From: Iris pallida
Lineage: Eukaryota > Streptophyta > Magnoliopsida > Asparagales > Iridaceae
Assembly: GCA_029216955.1 (NCBI GenBank)
Contig: JANAVB010003400.1
Location: forward strand, 14,659,874-14,723,873
DNA length: 64,000 nt
Reading direction: 5' to 3'
Shown: positions 34,565 through 44,870 of the stretch, piece after piece
How the letters are laid out: the number at the start of each line of letters is the position of its first letter
Position numbering within the stretch: position 1 is the stretch's first letter
Made by a program: the position numbers and the translations under genes
The notes under the pieces: model-generated
Seen by the model: only the letters and a program-made list of their open reading frames with translations
Told to the model about the DNA's origin: nothing
The model's database searches: none

Positions 34565-35187
34565 TAGAATCATGTAGTATGCATTGTATACTTTATTTTT
34601 ACCATTGTGGATACATTGTGACTTGTATTGCTCTGATTAGGAGCCATACACCTCTCCTCAGACAGCATATTCTCTACAGACATTCATACAGCAGGCGAGT
34701 ACATTCTCTGACCGTTTCATATTTGCCAGGATTTATATTCTTGCTCTAGATTACTTTACTTGATGCTGACACGATTGTTATCACGGATTGGTACTATATG
34801 GAACTTTTCATGAGATGTTATCTCCCTCGGGAGCATCAGATACAGCATGTTTGTGCTTTTCACGAATCATCATGTATCTCTATGCTTTCATAGGTTCACG
34901 AATCGCTTGTGACTCATGTACTCTCATGTTCACAGAGCCTCTCATGAATCTCCCATTTATGGGCTTATCACGAATCTTAACATAACTTGAATGGATCCTT
35001 GTGTATTGATTGGGGATGGAGGAGTGGAAATAGTCATGTGGATATTACCCCAATAGCTATAGTCATTAATCACTCTTAGCTGTAGCCATGAATCTCCTAT
35101 GCCATTTCACATGTCTATATTTTACTCTGACTCACTAGACACTGCTAGTTCTCTATTATAGTAGATATTTCATTACAGTTATCTCTT

Positions 35188-35439
35188 TTGCTACATGTAT
35201 TTTCCTTCAGCGTTTCCTGTATTTTACTCTATTGTATGCTTTATATTTTCTATCATACTATGCACTGCGTGAGATGTATTGTGCTCATTCCTGTCCTGAC
35301 TGGACCTGTTGAAAATATTACAGAGGATGAGGATGAGGCCCTGGTTTCTACCTATTATGGAGCAGGACTAGATGATACTTATGTTGTGGACCCTCAGCAG
35401 GATCCACCTGCAGCTGAGGATGTTGCCCCAGTAGTCTAG
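35188..35439 (+). CDS. Conserved short acidic reading frame inside LTR (A right)
   Basis: Counterpart of 28372-28623. The coding-like half is kept with a Glu-to-Gly change before PVENITEDEDE. Confidence 0.35.
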   Translation: MLHVFSFSVSCILLYCMLYIFYHTMHCVRCIVLIPVLTGPVENITEDEDEALVSTYYGAGLDDTYVVDPQQDPPAAEDVAPVV

Positions 35440-35828
35440 GCTAGTTTAGCTAGACAGTCTTTTCTGTATTATCATTTTGTCTCACATCTGAGTTGTATTT
35501 TGAGATGTGGAGATGTATAGACTCTTAGACTTACTGTATTATGAGTTGTCATTCTGATGTTATGTTATCCTAGACACTTGGACTTATTTCATCTATTCTA
35601 CTGTTCTCTTTGAGTTACTGTCTATCTATCTATCTTTTATTCTTCTACCTAGATGTGATTGAGATTGTTTTCTGTTTGTCACCTCCATTCGGAGAGTATA
35701 AACTGTGCAGGTACTTTATATTGTTAGATGATTGACCTAGGACAGCATTCTACCGTCGACACTGCGGCGTAGGCTGGACGTACCCACTTCTCGTGTCCTT
35801 ACTCTAGGGTGCGGGTCGTGACAGAGAG

Positions 35829-37035
35829 GTAGAATTTTCTCTGATATCATCTTAAGATCTATTCTTCCTCTTCCTATAATTTATGTCGTTGAGCCATCTC
35901 CTAGAGTCACGCCTCCTCCACCTGATTCCTGATAGGTTGAAAAACAGGAGCGAACAAATGAAACGTGAACATTAGCTCCAAAATTCAATCACCAATCATC
36001 AGAATGGAAAGATAAGTTTACTACAGGTTGAAAGCTTACTGACCTGAAGGAGCTGGAAGACCCATTCAGAATCATGTTAGCCTCTGGCTTGTCTTTTCCT
36101 TTGAAGGAGTTCTGGATAGGTTCTTTCTTCCTTTAGAAGCAGTTGATGGCTGTATGGTTGGTTCTACCACACACAAAACAAAATCTTTTTTGATCCTGAG
36201 TCTAACCAAAGTTCCTAGGTTTTTGGGGTTGAGGGTTTTGGTGGTGATGGTTTTGGTGATGATGGTTTTGGTGAGGATGGTTTTGGTGAGGAGGTTGAAA
36301 ACTCTGCTTCTTTTTGAAGGAGTTTTTTTTGGATTTGAGATGGTTGTTTGACCTAGGTTTTGCATGACTTTCTACAAGGTTTACCTTAGCTGTGGCATTA
36401 GATCTAGCTTTGGTCTTGGACCTATATTGCTCTTCTGTTCTAATTCTCTGTAGAGCTTGAGAGTACGTAATATATCCTTGTAGATGTAGTAGGTCCTTTG
36501 CCACTTTAGACCAAGAAGGAGGGAGTTTATCTATCAAACATCCTATTTTGTGCTGAGTAGAAAAGAAGGTTCCCTTGGTTTGAACATGCCTAAGGTGTTC
36601 TTGGAACTCATGAATGTGGTCATTTATAGGTTTGTTATCTACCATGACATATTGGTTGAATGTTATGGAAATGAATTTATCAATTCAAGCATCATCACAA
36701 CCATACTCATCTTCCAAAGCATCCTAAAGTTCTTTAGCGCTTTTATACTCAAAAAATATGTCGTAGAGTGACTCCGACATAGCGCTTAAGATTCTGTGAA
36801 AGCAGTGGTAGTCAATTTCCTTAGGGGTCTTAGGCTTGATAGAAGAGGAGGACTTGGAAACCCCTACGTCAGACTCAGTCTCATCAGAATCATTTGAGAT
36901 GGGTGTGGACCCATCAATGGCTAAAATCAGGCCTGAGGTGGTAAGCCAAAATTTTATCTGGCTCTGCCACCTCTTGAAATATGTGCCAGTAAATTTTGCA
37001 GGCTTTGCAGAAAAGGTCTCTTCCTTGGAAGTCAT
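35829..37035 (-). pseudogene. copia-1 gag and protease region, broken
   Basis: Gag starts at 37035 (MTSKEETFSAKPAKFTGTYF, with RWQSQIKFWL). Pieces 36724-37035, 36202-36645 and 36072-36365 carry gag with several frame changes, an unusual His/Gln/Asn repeat near 36210-36300, and a zinc knuckle CFVCGRTNHTAINC readable at about 36130-36180 in a shifted frame. The stretch 35829-35935 carries GDGSTT and IIGRGRIDL, the protease-to-integrase linker whose continuation (DVLHIPSVTRNLVSGSF) lies on the far side of the nested element at about 24740. A protease active-site motif was not found. Confidence 0.75.
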
Positions 37036-38031
37036 GTTTTCTAAAGTCTGTAAAATTATATTTACTCAATATGATGGCTTTAAACTAAAATTAACAATTA
37101 AAATGATTTTAGTAATAGACCTTTAAATTTTTTTTTGTTTTTCAAGTTTTGATAAGGTTGGGTTAGCTGTAGGGGCCGGATCCCAGCAAGCGAAGGTTCA
37201 CTATGAACACTTAAGTACCTGTCGCTTAGACGAATTTTTGCCTTGTTGACAGAAGGGCCCTTTCGGCTTGTTCCCAAACAAATCGTAATTTAGAACTTTA
37301 AAATTAAAGAAATTTTACTAAATCAACTAATTGTTTGATTTAGCCTAAATTAAAATATTGTAAAGAAAACTAGTATTGACAAAATGTAGTAACACAATAA
37401 TATTTGTCTAAAATGTCAATTTAAAAAATAATGACAATGAACGGATATTAATTGATATGTGAAATATAATTGATATGTCAAATAATGATAATGAACAAAT
37501 ATTAATTATGTAACAAATAATATTAAATAAGAGACAAAATTTGTTAAGAAATTTTTTTACCAAATAGCAAGTGGATTTAAGCAACAGAAACTTTTCTCAA
37601 CAGTAAGCTTTGCAAATAAACTTTAACAGAAGCTTTGTTAACATAAACTTTGGATTAACTGGTATCAAATGTTTAGACAAGTAGCAAATGTTTAGACAAG
37701 TAGATGTAAACAGATCAAATGTATACACAGTAACCAATTGTTTAGACAAGAAGCTTTTTTCTTCAATAACAGTAACCAATTGTTTAGACAATAAGCTTTT
37801 TTTTCAATTGTTTAGACAAGAAGCTTCAGTAACCAATTGTTTATACAAGAGCAAATGTATAAACAGAGCAAAAGATGTAGACAGAGCAAATTGTAAACAG
37901 TAACCAATTTGAAAGCAACTGTTTTCAAAATATGTAAATAGTAATGAATTTTATTTTTATTTTTCGTATGAACAGTAACAAACGGGAAGACAAATAACTA
38001 ATTCGTAAAATTTAGATAACTCTTAGATTGC
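37036..38031 (-). other. copia-1 5' leader with a TTGTTTAGACAA minisatellite
   Basis: Non-coding region between the 5' LTR and gag. The word TTGTTTAGACAAG (or ATGTTTAGACAAG) occurs about six times between 37668 and 37850, often followed by AAGCTT. A primer binding site matching tRNA-iMet was not found next to the LTR at 38031, so the primer is unassigned. Confidence 0.6.
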
Positions 38032-38790
38032 TGTAATTGTCTTCAAAAAACTTCGGATTAAAATGTGCAAGAAAATACTTTGAATTCAAATTACCGACCT
38101 CCGAGGAAGTCGTGCACGTAGCACTGCCCTAAGAGTTAGCTCGGGTCTATGTGCAGACCATATCCGAACGCTCCTAGTGGTAAAATTTCCACTCCACCGG
38201 AATCTCCTTGCCGCACACGACTCGGAGAGAGCGACCCCGACTTAGCTCTGTCCAGAGCAACGAAGAACAACAGCGGTAATACGAAGGAGACGAAAACTTT
38301 AGAGAATTTCGAGAAGAAGAATTTCTATGTTCGGAAGAGAAAGAAGCACAGACTTATATAGGCTGATAGTGGATCTTTGTAACGTTCAGAAATAATGAAC
38401 AATAAATTTTAACGTTATAAAGAAAAATGTGATACTAATTTTGAATAGTAATTGTTACGAAATTAAATGATTGTAACGGTCAGAAAAATGAATAGGAGCA
38501 AAAGGATTTTTGGGTCTCAGCCCGAACCCGAAGAAGGAATCGGATCGGCATTCGGTGCCCGCAGATGTGGGCACGTGCCCGCACCCGTTACGCGTGCCGA
38601 ACCGAACCGAACCGAACCGAGCCGAACCGGGCCGGGAGACGGCGGCGGCGCGCGCGTGTGGCCCATGGGGCTCCCACTCAATGGTTTAATGAAGCAAGAT
38701 GGGAGGAGTGTATATATGCACATTGAAAGCAACTGTGCTAGCCGATGTGGGACTAATAATACATGAATGAGTTGAGCTTTTGCTACAGCT

Positions 38791-38794
<4 letters not shown>
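38032..38794 (-). repeat. copia-1 5' LTR
   Basis: Begins TGTTAGCTGTAGC on the minus strand at 38794 and ends GAAGACAATTACA at 38032. It is 763 bp versus 765 bp for the partner LTR. Differences are scattered substitutions and small indels (for example in the CCGAACCGAACC run), so the insertion is not recent. Confidence 0.85.
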
Positions 38795-38866
<72 letters not shown>

Positions 38867-39521
38867 GGATCATCGTTTGGCCCGAAGTCCATGGTGCCCG
38901 AAAAGTCCGTCTGGCCCGATGGGAGCCAGATAGAGGCCGAGCATTACGGTAGCCCGACCCGGTCCATATTATTTAAGGTCGGGCTTGGGCCATGCATCCG
39001 TCCGCCCAAGCCCGGCCCGAGGCCCGTCCGATTAATCAGCTTATGTGTAATAGTGTCTATGGTTGAATAGTATGTATAAACTCAAACAACCAATAAAATA
39101 CAGAGACTTGTTCAGAATTGCTTATCTTAGCTATTACCATAGTGATATCCAGTTTGGAAATTTTGACTCAAAGTCCAGTACCTTTTGATTCACAGAACTG
39201 TGACCTCAACGTTTGACAGAAAAAAAGGTCAAATCCAAACTTTGACTTCTTTTCTACTCTTCCGCTTCTAGTAATGAATGATATGTCCGTGAAGCATGAT
39301 CCTAAGTAAAGAATATCCCATTTCTACTTGAAGCACAATTTTTTTTAAAAGAGTAAAACATATAAGTTATCAATTTTTATAGAACTAGCCCGACCTGATC
39401 CGACTTGGCCCGAAAAGTCTGAATCTTGTGTGCGGGCTTGGGCTTCATAAATAACAATTAAGCCCGGCCCGACCCCGAACTTTATGGGCTTGGGCGGCCC
39501 GGCCCGGCCCAATGTCGATCC

Positions 39522-39580
<59 letters not shown>
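38795..39580. mobile_element. Possible TIR element (hAT-like?) flanked by (TA)n
   Basis: Between two (TA)n tracts (38795-38862 and 39525-39580) lies a segment of about 657 bp (38866-39522). Its ends form an imperfect inverted repeat: GGGATCATCGTTTGGCCCG at the left; the reverse complement of the right end is GGGATCGACATTGGGCCGG. The ends are rich in GGCCCG words. No coding capacity and no target duplication can be called inside (TA)n. Superfamily is uncertain. Confidence 0.5.
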
Positions 39581-39584
<4 letters not shown>

Positions 39585-39657
39585 AATAACCCTCTAGCCT
39601 AGTGGTAGTGGTGAAGCATGCGGCCCAAGTGGTCAGGAGATCGATTACCGGTGGGAG
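39581..39657 (+). repeat. Possible tRNA-derived SINE fragment
   Basis: TAGCCTAGTGGTAGTGG resembles a Pol III A box and AGATCGATTACC resembles a B box, about 40 bp apart. Only about 77 bp remain before the copia-2 LTR. No tail or target duplication is seen. Confidence 0.35.
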
Positions 39658-40921
39658 TGTTATATATATGAGTTTTGGCCTTTCCTTTAGAAACTTTAGT
39701 CCCACATCGGATAGGCCAAAGAGTTTGTATCTCTATATATTAGCTTTGCTATTATTGGAGATGCACATGTGGTATGGAGGTGCACATGGGTTTGCCATGT
39801 GGGGTTATTTTTCTAATGGAAAAAATGCTAAAATTAACAATAAAAGCATTCATGCTTTTTGCTCTTGGGAAATTTATTTCCATAGGAGGGCTTAGCGACT
39901 CGGACTCGGACTCGGACTCGGGCTCATGAGCTCATGAAGCGTAATGTGACATTTTGTTGGCGCACTTTGCACTTAGCACGTCAGCATCGTCGTTAGGCGC
40001 ATAGTGCGCTTTAGTTGCGATCGTTGCGCGAGCCACTTGTGCAGCCACGTTGCGCAAGCCCAGTTGCGCTGCCAGTTGCGCAAGCCCAGTTGCGCTGCCC
40101 AGTTGTGCTGCCCAGGTGCGCGCCCAGGTTGCGCTGGGTTGCACAGTGTGCGCAGTATGCACAGTGCGTGTAGTGCGCACAGTGTGTACAGTTCAGTGCG
40201 CGCTCTGTCGCACAAAGTGTAAGGAGCGCTGGGTGTGCGCAGTTGGCAGCAGAACGTGCGTTTGTATGTTCTGGGCAGTTGCTACATGTTCGGGGTGGTT
40301 ATTACCACGTCCCTAACTTTGTGGCAACCGACCAGTTACTGCGGGGCCTATATAAGGCATCCTCTCTCTCAAGGCTCATTATAATATAGAAAGAGAAGCC
40401 ACCACAGAAAGTTTACGAGTGTTGTTTAGCACAAGTAAACAGAGTATTCAGAAGTGTTCTTTAAAATGGTTCTGATCTTCCAATAGCCTTCGAGAGAGAA
40501 AGGATAAGCGCCGCACCAGCATTGCTTTTGCCCGGGAGTTCGTGTCCGTCCGAGGAGTCAGAAGAGCAGAAGTGTTCCAAGTTCTCCGATGAACTTGCTG
40601 GTTCCTGGAAGCTGTTCGTGTAGGGCAAATAAAGCTTTGAGCAACGGTGATCATTCACCCCAGCAGGCCTTCATCCATCTTTTGCCAGTCACCTTCTTCG
40701 TTGCTTCTAGTAATTCTGATTGTATCTTCTTTTTAGAAGTACTACGATCGATTGCTGTTGATTACAAAATCTTTTTAGATTCTCGTAATATCATAACGAT
40801 ATCTTTTTAGATCTTCGTTATACTTGCGCAACCTTCCTAGAAGTGTTGTGTTGGAACATTGTTTTTATAATTGTTTCATATTCTCAGTTTTCCATCTAAA
40901 AATTGTGCCCCGGCACTAACA
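39658..40921 (+). repeat. copia-2 5' LTR
   Basis: 1,264 bp. TATA box CTATATAAGGC at about 40348-40358. Contains TAGTCCCACATCGGA near the start and a GC-rich TTGCGC/GTGCGC block at about 39995-40230. Downstream of its end, AATCTCAAAGC may be a decayed tRNA primer site. Confidence 0.85.
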
Positions 40922-40943
40922 ATCTCAAAGCTTTATTGCTACG

Positions 40944-42209
40944 ATGGAAAACGTTAATGCTTCACTCCTCAATACTGACTTTTGCAAATTAGAAAAATTT
41001 GATGGAGAGCATTATCAAGTCTGGAAGAGGAAGGTTTTTCTCACTCTTCAACTCAGAGACGTGGATCACGTGCTTCTTGAAGAGGAACCTACCGTTCCAG
41101 ATACTGGGTCTGCTGCCGTAATCTCTGCGGCTACTAAACTTCAGACCAAGTGGAGAAGAGAAAATAGCATTTGCAGGTTGCTTATCCTCAATGCTATGGA
41201 GGATTCCCTTGCAGAATCCTATTCTAAGAAGAATATCGCTAGAGACATATGGGAGTCTCTAGAAAAACTCTACGAAGAAGACAAGAACCGCAGTAAAATA
41301 TTTATGGTTGAAAAATATCACAAGTGGTTCTTTGAGAAGGAAAAATCTATGCTGCCGCAGGTGAAGGAGTTCCTGAAACTGCGACAGAAGCTGGAAGACG
41401 AGGCGATGCCCCTCCCCGACAAGTTTGTTGTTGGAGGGATTGTCTCAAAGCTCCCCGCTGGGTGGAGCAAGTTCTATGCAAACATGCATAGGAAGAAGCT
41501 TGAGATCAGCCTTGAAGATCTCTTGCAGGAAATATATGTTGAGGACCAGATGCGGGCTCAACTGAAGGTGGACACACTGTCCAAGCAATTGGCTAACGCC
41601 AATCTGGTTCAGTCCAAGGAACCAAAGAAAAAGCAGGCGGCTTTCCACAGCAAGAAGAAGGACCCTGACAATCTAAAAGTCAAGGGAACTTCTATCAAGA
41701 AAAAGAAGCCAAAGTCTCAAATACCTTGCTTCAAGTGTGGCAAGAAGGGCCACTTTAAGAATAAGTGCAAAGCAAAAACCAAGCAATCAGAGCAAGGAGA
41801 GCCTAGTAAGGTATCTATGATCACTGACGTAGTTGCTATGATCGCACAGGTTGATGTAGTAAGAACTGACTCTGACTGGGGGGTAGACACTGGAGCCTCC
41901 TGCCATGTCTGCTCCAGTAAGGAGTGGTTCACCACCTATACACCTACTTCTGAAGTGGTTATGATGGCAAACCAGGCACAAGCTGAAGTGCTCGAGTTCG
42001 GGACGGTGGTGTTGAAGCTGACTTCGGGGAAGTCTCTGACGCTTCAAGGCGTGAAGCACGTACCTGTTATCGCCAAGAACCTGATCTCAGGAGCCCTACT
42101 CTGTAAAGCAGGCCTCAGGATGGACATCAATGCTGGCCAGATGGTGATGTCTATCAAAGGAACATATTTCGGGAAAGATTTTTATACCGAAGGAATGTTC
42201 AAAATTTAG
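40944..42209 (+). CDS. copia-2 gag and aspartic protease, 421-aa open frame
   Basis: Starts at ATG 40944 (MENVNASLLNTDFCKLEKFD). Gag domain with YQVWKRKVFLTLQLRD (about residues 24-40) and VKEFLKLRQKLEDEAMPL. Lys-rich stretch, zinc knuckle CFKCGKKGHFKNKC (about 261-274), then the protease WGVDTGASCHVCS (about 312), with catalytic Asp-Thr-Gly, and VKHVPVIAKNLISGALL. It stops at 42207, before the pre-integrase block that in an active element would continue the frame. This is the one long intact retrotransposon frame outside the virus. Confidence 0.85.
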   Translation: MENVNASLLNTDFCKLEKFDGEHYQVWKRKVFLTLQLRDVDHVLLEEEPTVPDTGSAAVISAATKLQTKWRRENSICRLLILNAMEDSLAESYSKKNIARDIWESLEKLYEEDKNRSKIFMVEKYHKWFFEKEKSMLPQVKEFLKLRQKLEDEAMPLPDKFVVGGIVSKLPAGWSKFYANMHRKKLEISLEDLLQEIYVEDQMRAQLKVDTLSKQLANANLVQSKEPKKKQAAFHSKKKDPDNLKVKGTSIKKKKPKSQIPCFKCGKKGHFKNKCKAKTKQSEQGEPSKVSMITDVVAMIAQVDVVRTDSDWGVDTGASCHVCSSKEWFTTYTPTSEVVMMANQAQAEVLEFGTVVLKLTSGKSLTLQGVKHVPVIAKNLISGALLCKAGLRMDINAGQMVMSIKGTYFGKDFYTEGMFKI

Positions 42210-42214
42210 CTTGT

Positions 42215-43110
42215 AAATCAGTCCAATGTAATTAATGTGATTAATAAAGTCACTCATTCTGCTTATACTCTTGAGTTGTGGCATAATAGGCTAGGACATG
42301 TTCATTGTAAATGAATAAACAAAATGTCTAGTCTAGGACTTATCTCCAAGTGTGGGGGTAAGGTAGAGAAATGTGAAGTTTGTGCTCAAACAAAGATCAC
42401 AAGGAAACCCTTTCCTCGGGTTAATCGAAGTACAGATCTTTTGGAGTTGGTACACTCCGATATCTGTGATTTCAAACAGTTCTCTACAAAGGCCGGGATG
42501 AAGTATTTCATAACCTTCATCGATAACTTCTCAAAGTATGCGTTCGTCTACTTGCTGAAGGCTAAAGACGAAGCATTCGAGAAGTTCAAGGAGTTCAGAG
42601 CCGAAGCTGAGCGGTAGACTGGACAACAACTCAAAAGGATAAGAAGTGATCGAGGTAGGGAGTACAGGTCTCATGAATTTGCATCGTTCTACAAAGAATA
42701 AGGAATTGTCAATGAGACTACGGCTCCGTACTCTTCTCAATCAAACGAAGAGTAGCAGAGGAAGAACAGAACGTTAATAGAAATGATTAACTCAATGTTG
42801 TTGACTGCTGGTCTTCCTAAGTGCTACTGGGGAGAAGCTGCATTGACGGCCACTTTTATTCTAAATAGAGTGCCTCATGCAACTTCAGACGTTACTCCTC
42901 ATGAACTTTGGTTCAAGGTCAGACCTAACTTGAATGTCATTCGAGTGTGGGGTGTCTGGCATATGTCAAGCTTCCAGATCTGAAGATTCAGAAGCTTGGG
43001 ACAAGGTCTACTAAGACAATATTCTTGGGGTATGCCGAGAAGAGTGATGCTCAGAGTTTCTTGATATTGAGTAAATCATATCATTGAATCTCGCGATGCA
43101 GAATATTTTG
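42215..43110 (+). pseudogene. copia-2 pre-integrase and integrase, broken
   Basis: ELWHNRLGHVH near 42275, a stop at 42312, CEVCAQTKITRKPF, then HSDICDFKQFS and FITFIDNFSKYAFVYLL (42324-42617). A TAG at 42615 and another stop in the E region (FASFYKE then stop, about 42698) follow; MINSMLLTAGLPKCYWGEAAL resumes at 42783. First Asp and Asp/Glu blocks of integrase are visible but the frame is repeatedly interrupted. Confidence 0.8.
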
Positions 43111-43202
43111 AAGACAAATTTGTAAGGCACAAGAATATTGTTCTTCCGAATGTTCCGGAGAATAATGAGGGTGCGCAAGAAACTGAAGTCTTCAATGAAG
43201 AT

Positions 43203-44870
43203 GTGGTCCAAGAAGATGTTGTTGTTGAAACAACGGTTGAACCAGAACAAGCTGAGCCGTCATCTAAGCGTGTGAGGAGGCCGAAGGACTTCGGAAGTGA
43301 CTTTGTCACCTATCATGTGGAAGCAGATCCGCTTACCTATGATGAGGCGATGAAGACCAGAGACGCAATTTTCTGGAAGGAGACGATTGACAATAAAATT
43401 GATTCCATCATCTCAAATAACACTTGGGTGTTGGTTGATCTTCCTGAAGGAGCAAACCCATCGGATGCAAATGGATCTTCAAGAAGAAGATAAAAGCAGA
43501 CGGAACTATTTACAAGTTCAAGGCTAGGTTGGTAGCCAAGGGATTTTCTCAGAAGCAGGGGATTGACTATTTTGACACATATGTTCCAGTAGCCCGGATG
43601 ACCACCATCAGAATGTTGATTGCTCTCGCAGCAATACATAAGATGGTGATACATCAGATAGATATGAATATGGCTTTCCTAAATGGCGAGCTGACCGAAG
43701 AGATTTACATGCAACAGCCAGAGGGATTGTCAGCAGGGGTCTTGAAGACAAAGTCTGCAAGTTGGTGAAATCCTTGTACGGTCTTAAACAAGCTCCCAAG
43801 ATGTGGCATGAGAAATTTGACAAAGTTATAAGGTCAAATGGCTACATGGTCAGCGATACGGACAAGTGTGTTTACACGAAGTTCGCTGATGGAAGAGGTG
43901 TGATCGTTGTCTGTACGTGGACGACATGCTTATCCTGGGTACGGATATTAGCTGTGTCACGGAGATAAAGAAATTCATCTCAAGCAAGTTCAGTATGAAG
44001 GACTTGGGGGAAGCTGATGTGATCTTAGAGATCAGATCATCCGGACAGAAACTGGACTAGCGCTGTCACAGTCTCATTATATTGAGAAAATGATCACTCG
44101 TTATGGGTATCGGGATCTTCCAGGGATCGATACGCCGTACAGGTGTGATCTGAAGCTGAAGCCTAATTCAGGGGAAAGCGTTAGGCAGCTGGAGTATGCA
44201 AGCATAATGGAAAGTTTGATGTATGACTACTGCCACAAGGCCTGACATAGCTTTCGTCGTAGGAATGCTGAGTCGTTTCACGAGCAACCCAGGTGCTGAA
44301 CATTGAAAAGCTGTGAAACGGGTTATGAGATATCTCAAGAAGACTCAGACATATGCACTGTACTATAGCAGAGATCTGCCGAAAGTGGAAGGCTTCAGTG
44401 ATGCCAGCTGGTGCTCAGAGGTGGAGAGCGAGAGGTCCACAGGTGGATTTATTTTCACAATGGGTGGAGCTGCTATATCGTAGAAGTCGAAGAAGCAGAC
44501 TATGCTCTCGCGGTCATCCGTGGAATCTGAGTTCTTTGCACTTGATACCGCAGCCGAGGAAGCAGAATGGCTTCGGAGCTCATGTATGATCTTCCAGTGG
44601 TTGGGGCGCAAATACCGCGATACCGATATACTGCGACAACCAGACGACTGCGGCGGTGGCATCAAATGACCTATTCAATGAGAAGAAGAGGACTGTGCGG
44701 TTGAAGCACAGGGTAGTACACGATCTTATCAAGAGAGGTGTATTGCAGTGATTGATGTTCGAAGTCAGGAGAACCTGGCGGATCCGTTCACCAAGGGCCT
44801 CAAGCGCCAACTAGTCGATGACACAGCATGTAAAATGGGCTTGAAGGTATTCTGATATTGTATTATTGTA
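43203..44870 (+). pseudogene. copia-2 reverse transcriptase and RNase H, broken
   Basis: RT begins WKETIDNKIDSIISNNTWVL (43377), continues [20 protein letters not shown] and [23 protein letters not shown] (43529-43768), then a frame change to SLYGLKQAPKMWHEKFDKVI (43762-43968). The catalytic YVDD is readable only in another frame at 43914-43925. RNase H GFSDASW is readable at about 44391-44411, followed by GGFIFTMGGAAISW-like residues. The 3' end is frame-scrambled. Confidence 0.8.

Larger units (their letters stand above)
24751..35823 (+). mobile_element. TR-GAG-like non-autonomous gypsy-type retrotransposon, copy A
   Basis: Bounded by two very long direct LTRs (4,257 and 4,306 bp) starting TGTAACACCC and ending GTGACA or ATGACA. 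Flanked by a 5-bp target duplication GAGAG (24746-24750 and 35824-35828). The 2.5-kb internal region carries only a gag-like gene and a 3' stretch ending in TTTCGAGGACGAAATTATTTTAAGGTGGG before the right LTR, a signature I associate with Tekay/Del-type chromoviruses. Protease, RT, RNase H and integrase are absent. This matches the published idea of TR-GAG elements, LTR elements keeping only gag and moved in trans. Confidence 0.85.
31518..35823 (+). repeat. TR-GAG copy A, right LTR (4.31 kb)
   Basis: Nearly identical to the left LTR. Left/right diagnostic differences include CAACCTTTACACC versus CAACCGTTACACC (25247 versus 32011) and GGTTTGTCTATATA versus GGTTTATCTCTCTCTC (26992 versus 33772). 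It ends GGGTCGTGACA followed by GAGAG. Confidence 0.9.
20554..38794 (-). mobile_element. copia-1: Ty1-copia LTR retrotransposon, split by a nested element
   Basis: Two LTRs in the same orientation (20554-21318 and 38032-38794) bracket a minus-strand gag, protease, integrase, RT, RNase H order, which is the Ty1-copia order. The internal sequence is interrupted by the TR-GAG-like element at 24751-35823, which duplicates GAGAG. Without the insert it is about 7.2 kb. Every domain has frame breaks, so it is defective. Its outer flanks lie in (TA)n on both sides, so a target duplication cannot be called cleanly. Confidence 0.9.

Noticed and set aside
36154..36351. Val/Leu-rich frame antisense to copia-1 gag
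   Set aside because: Reverse complement of the His/Gln/Asn repeat in gag.
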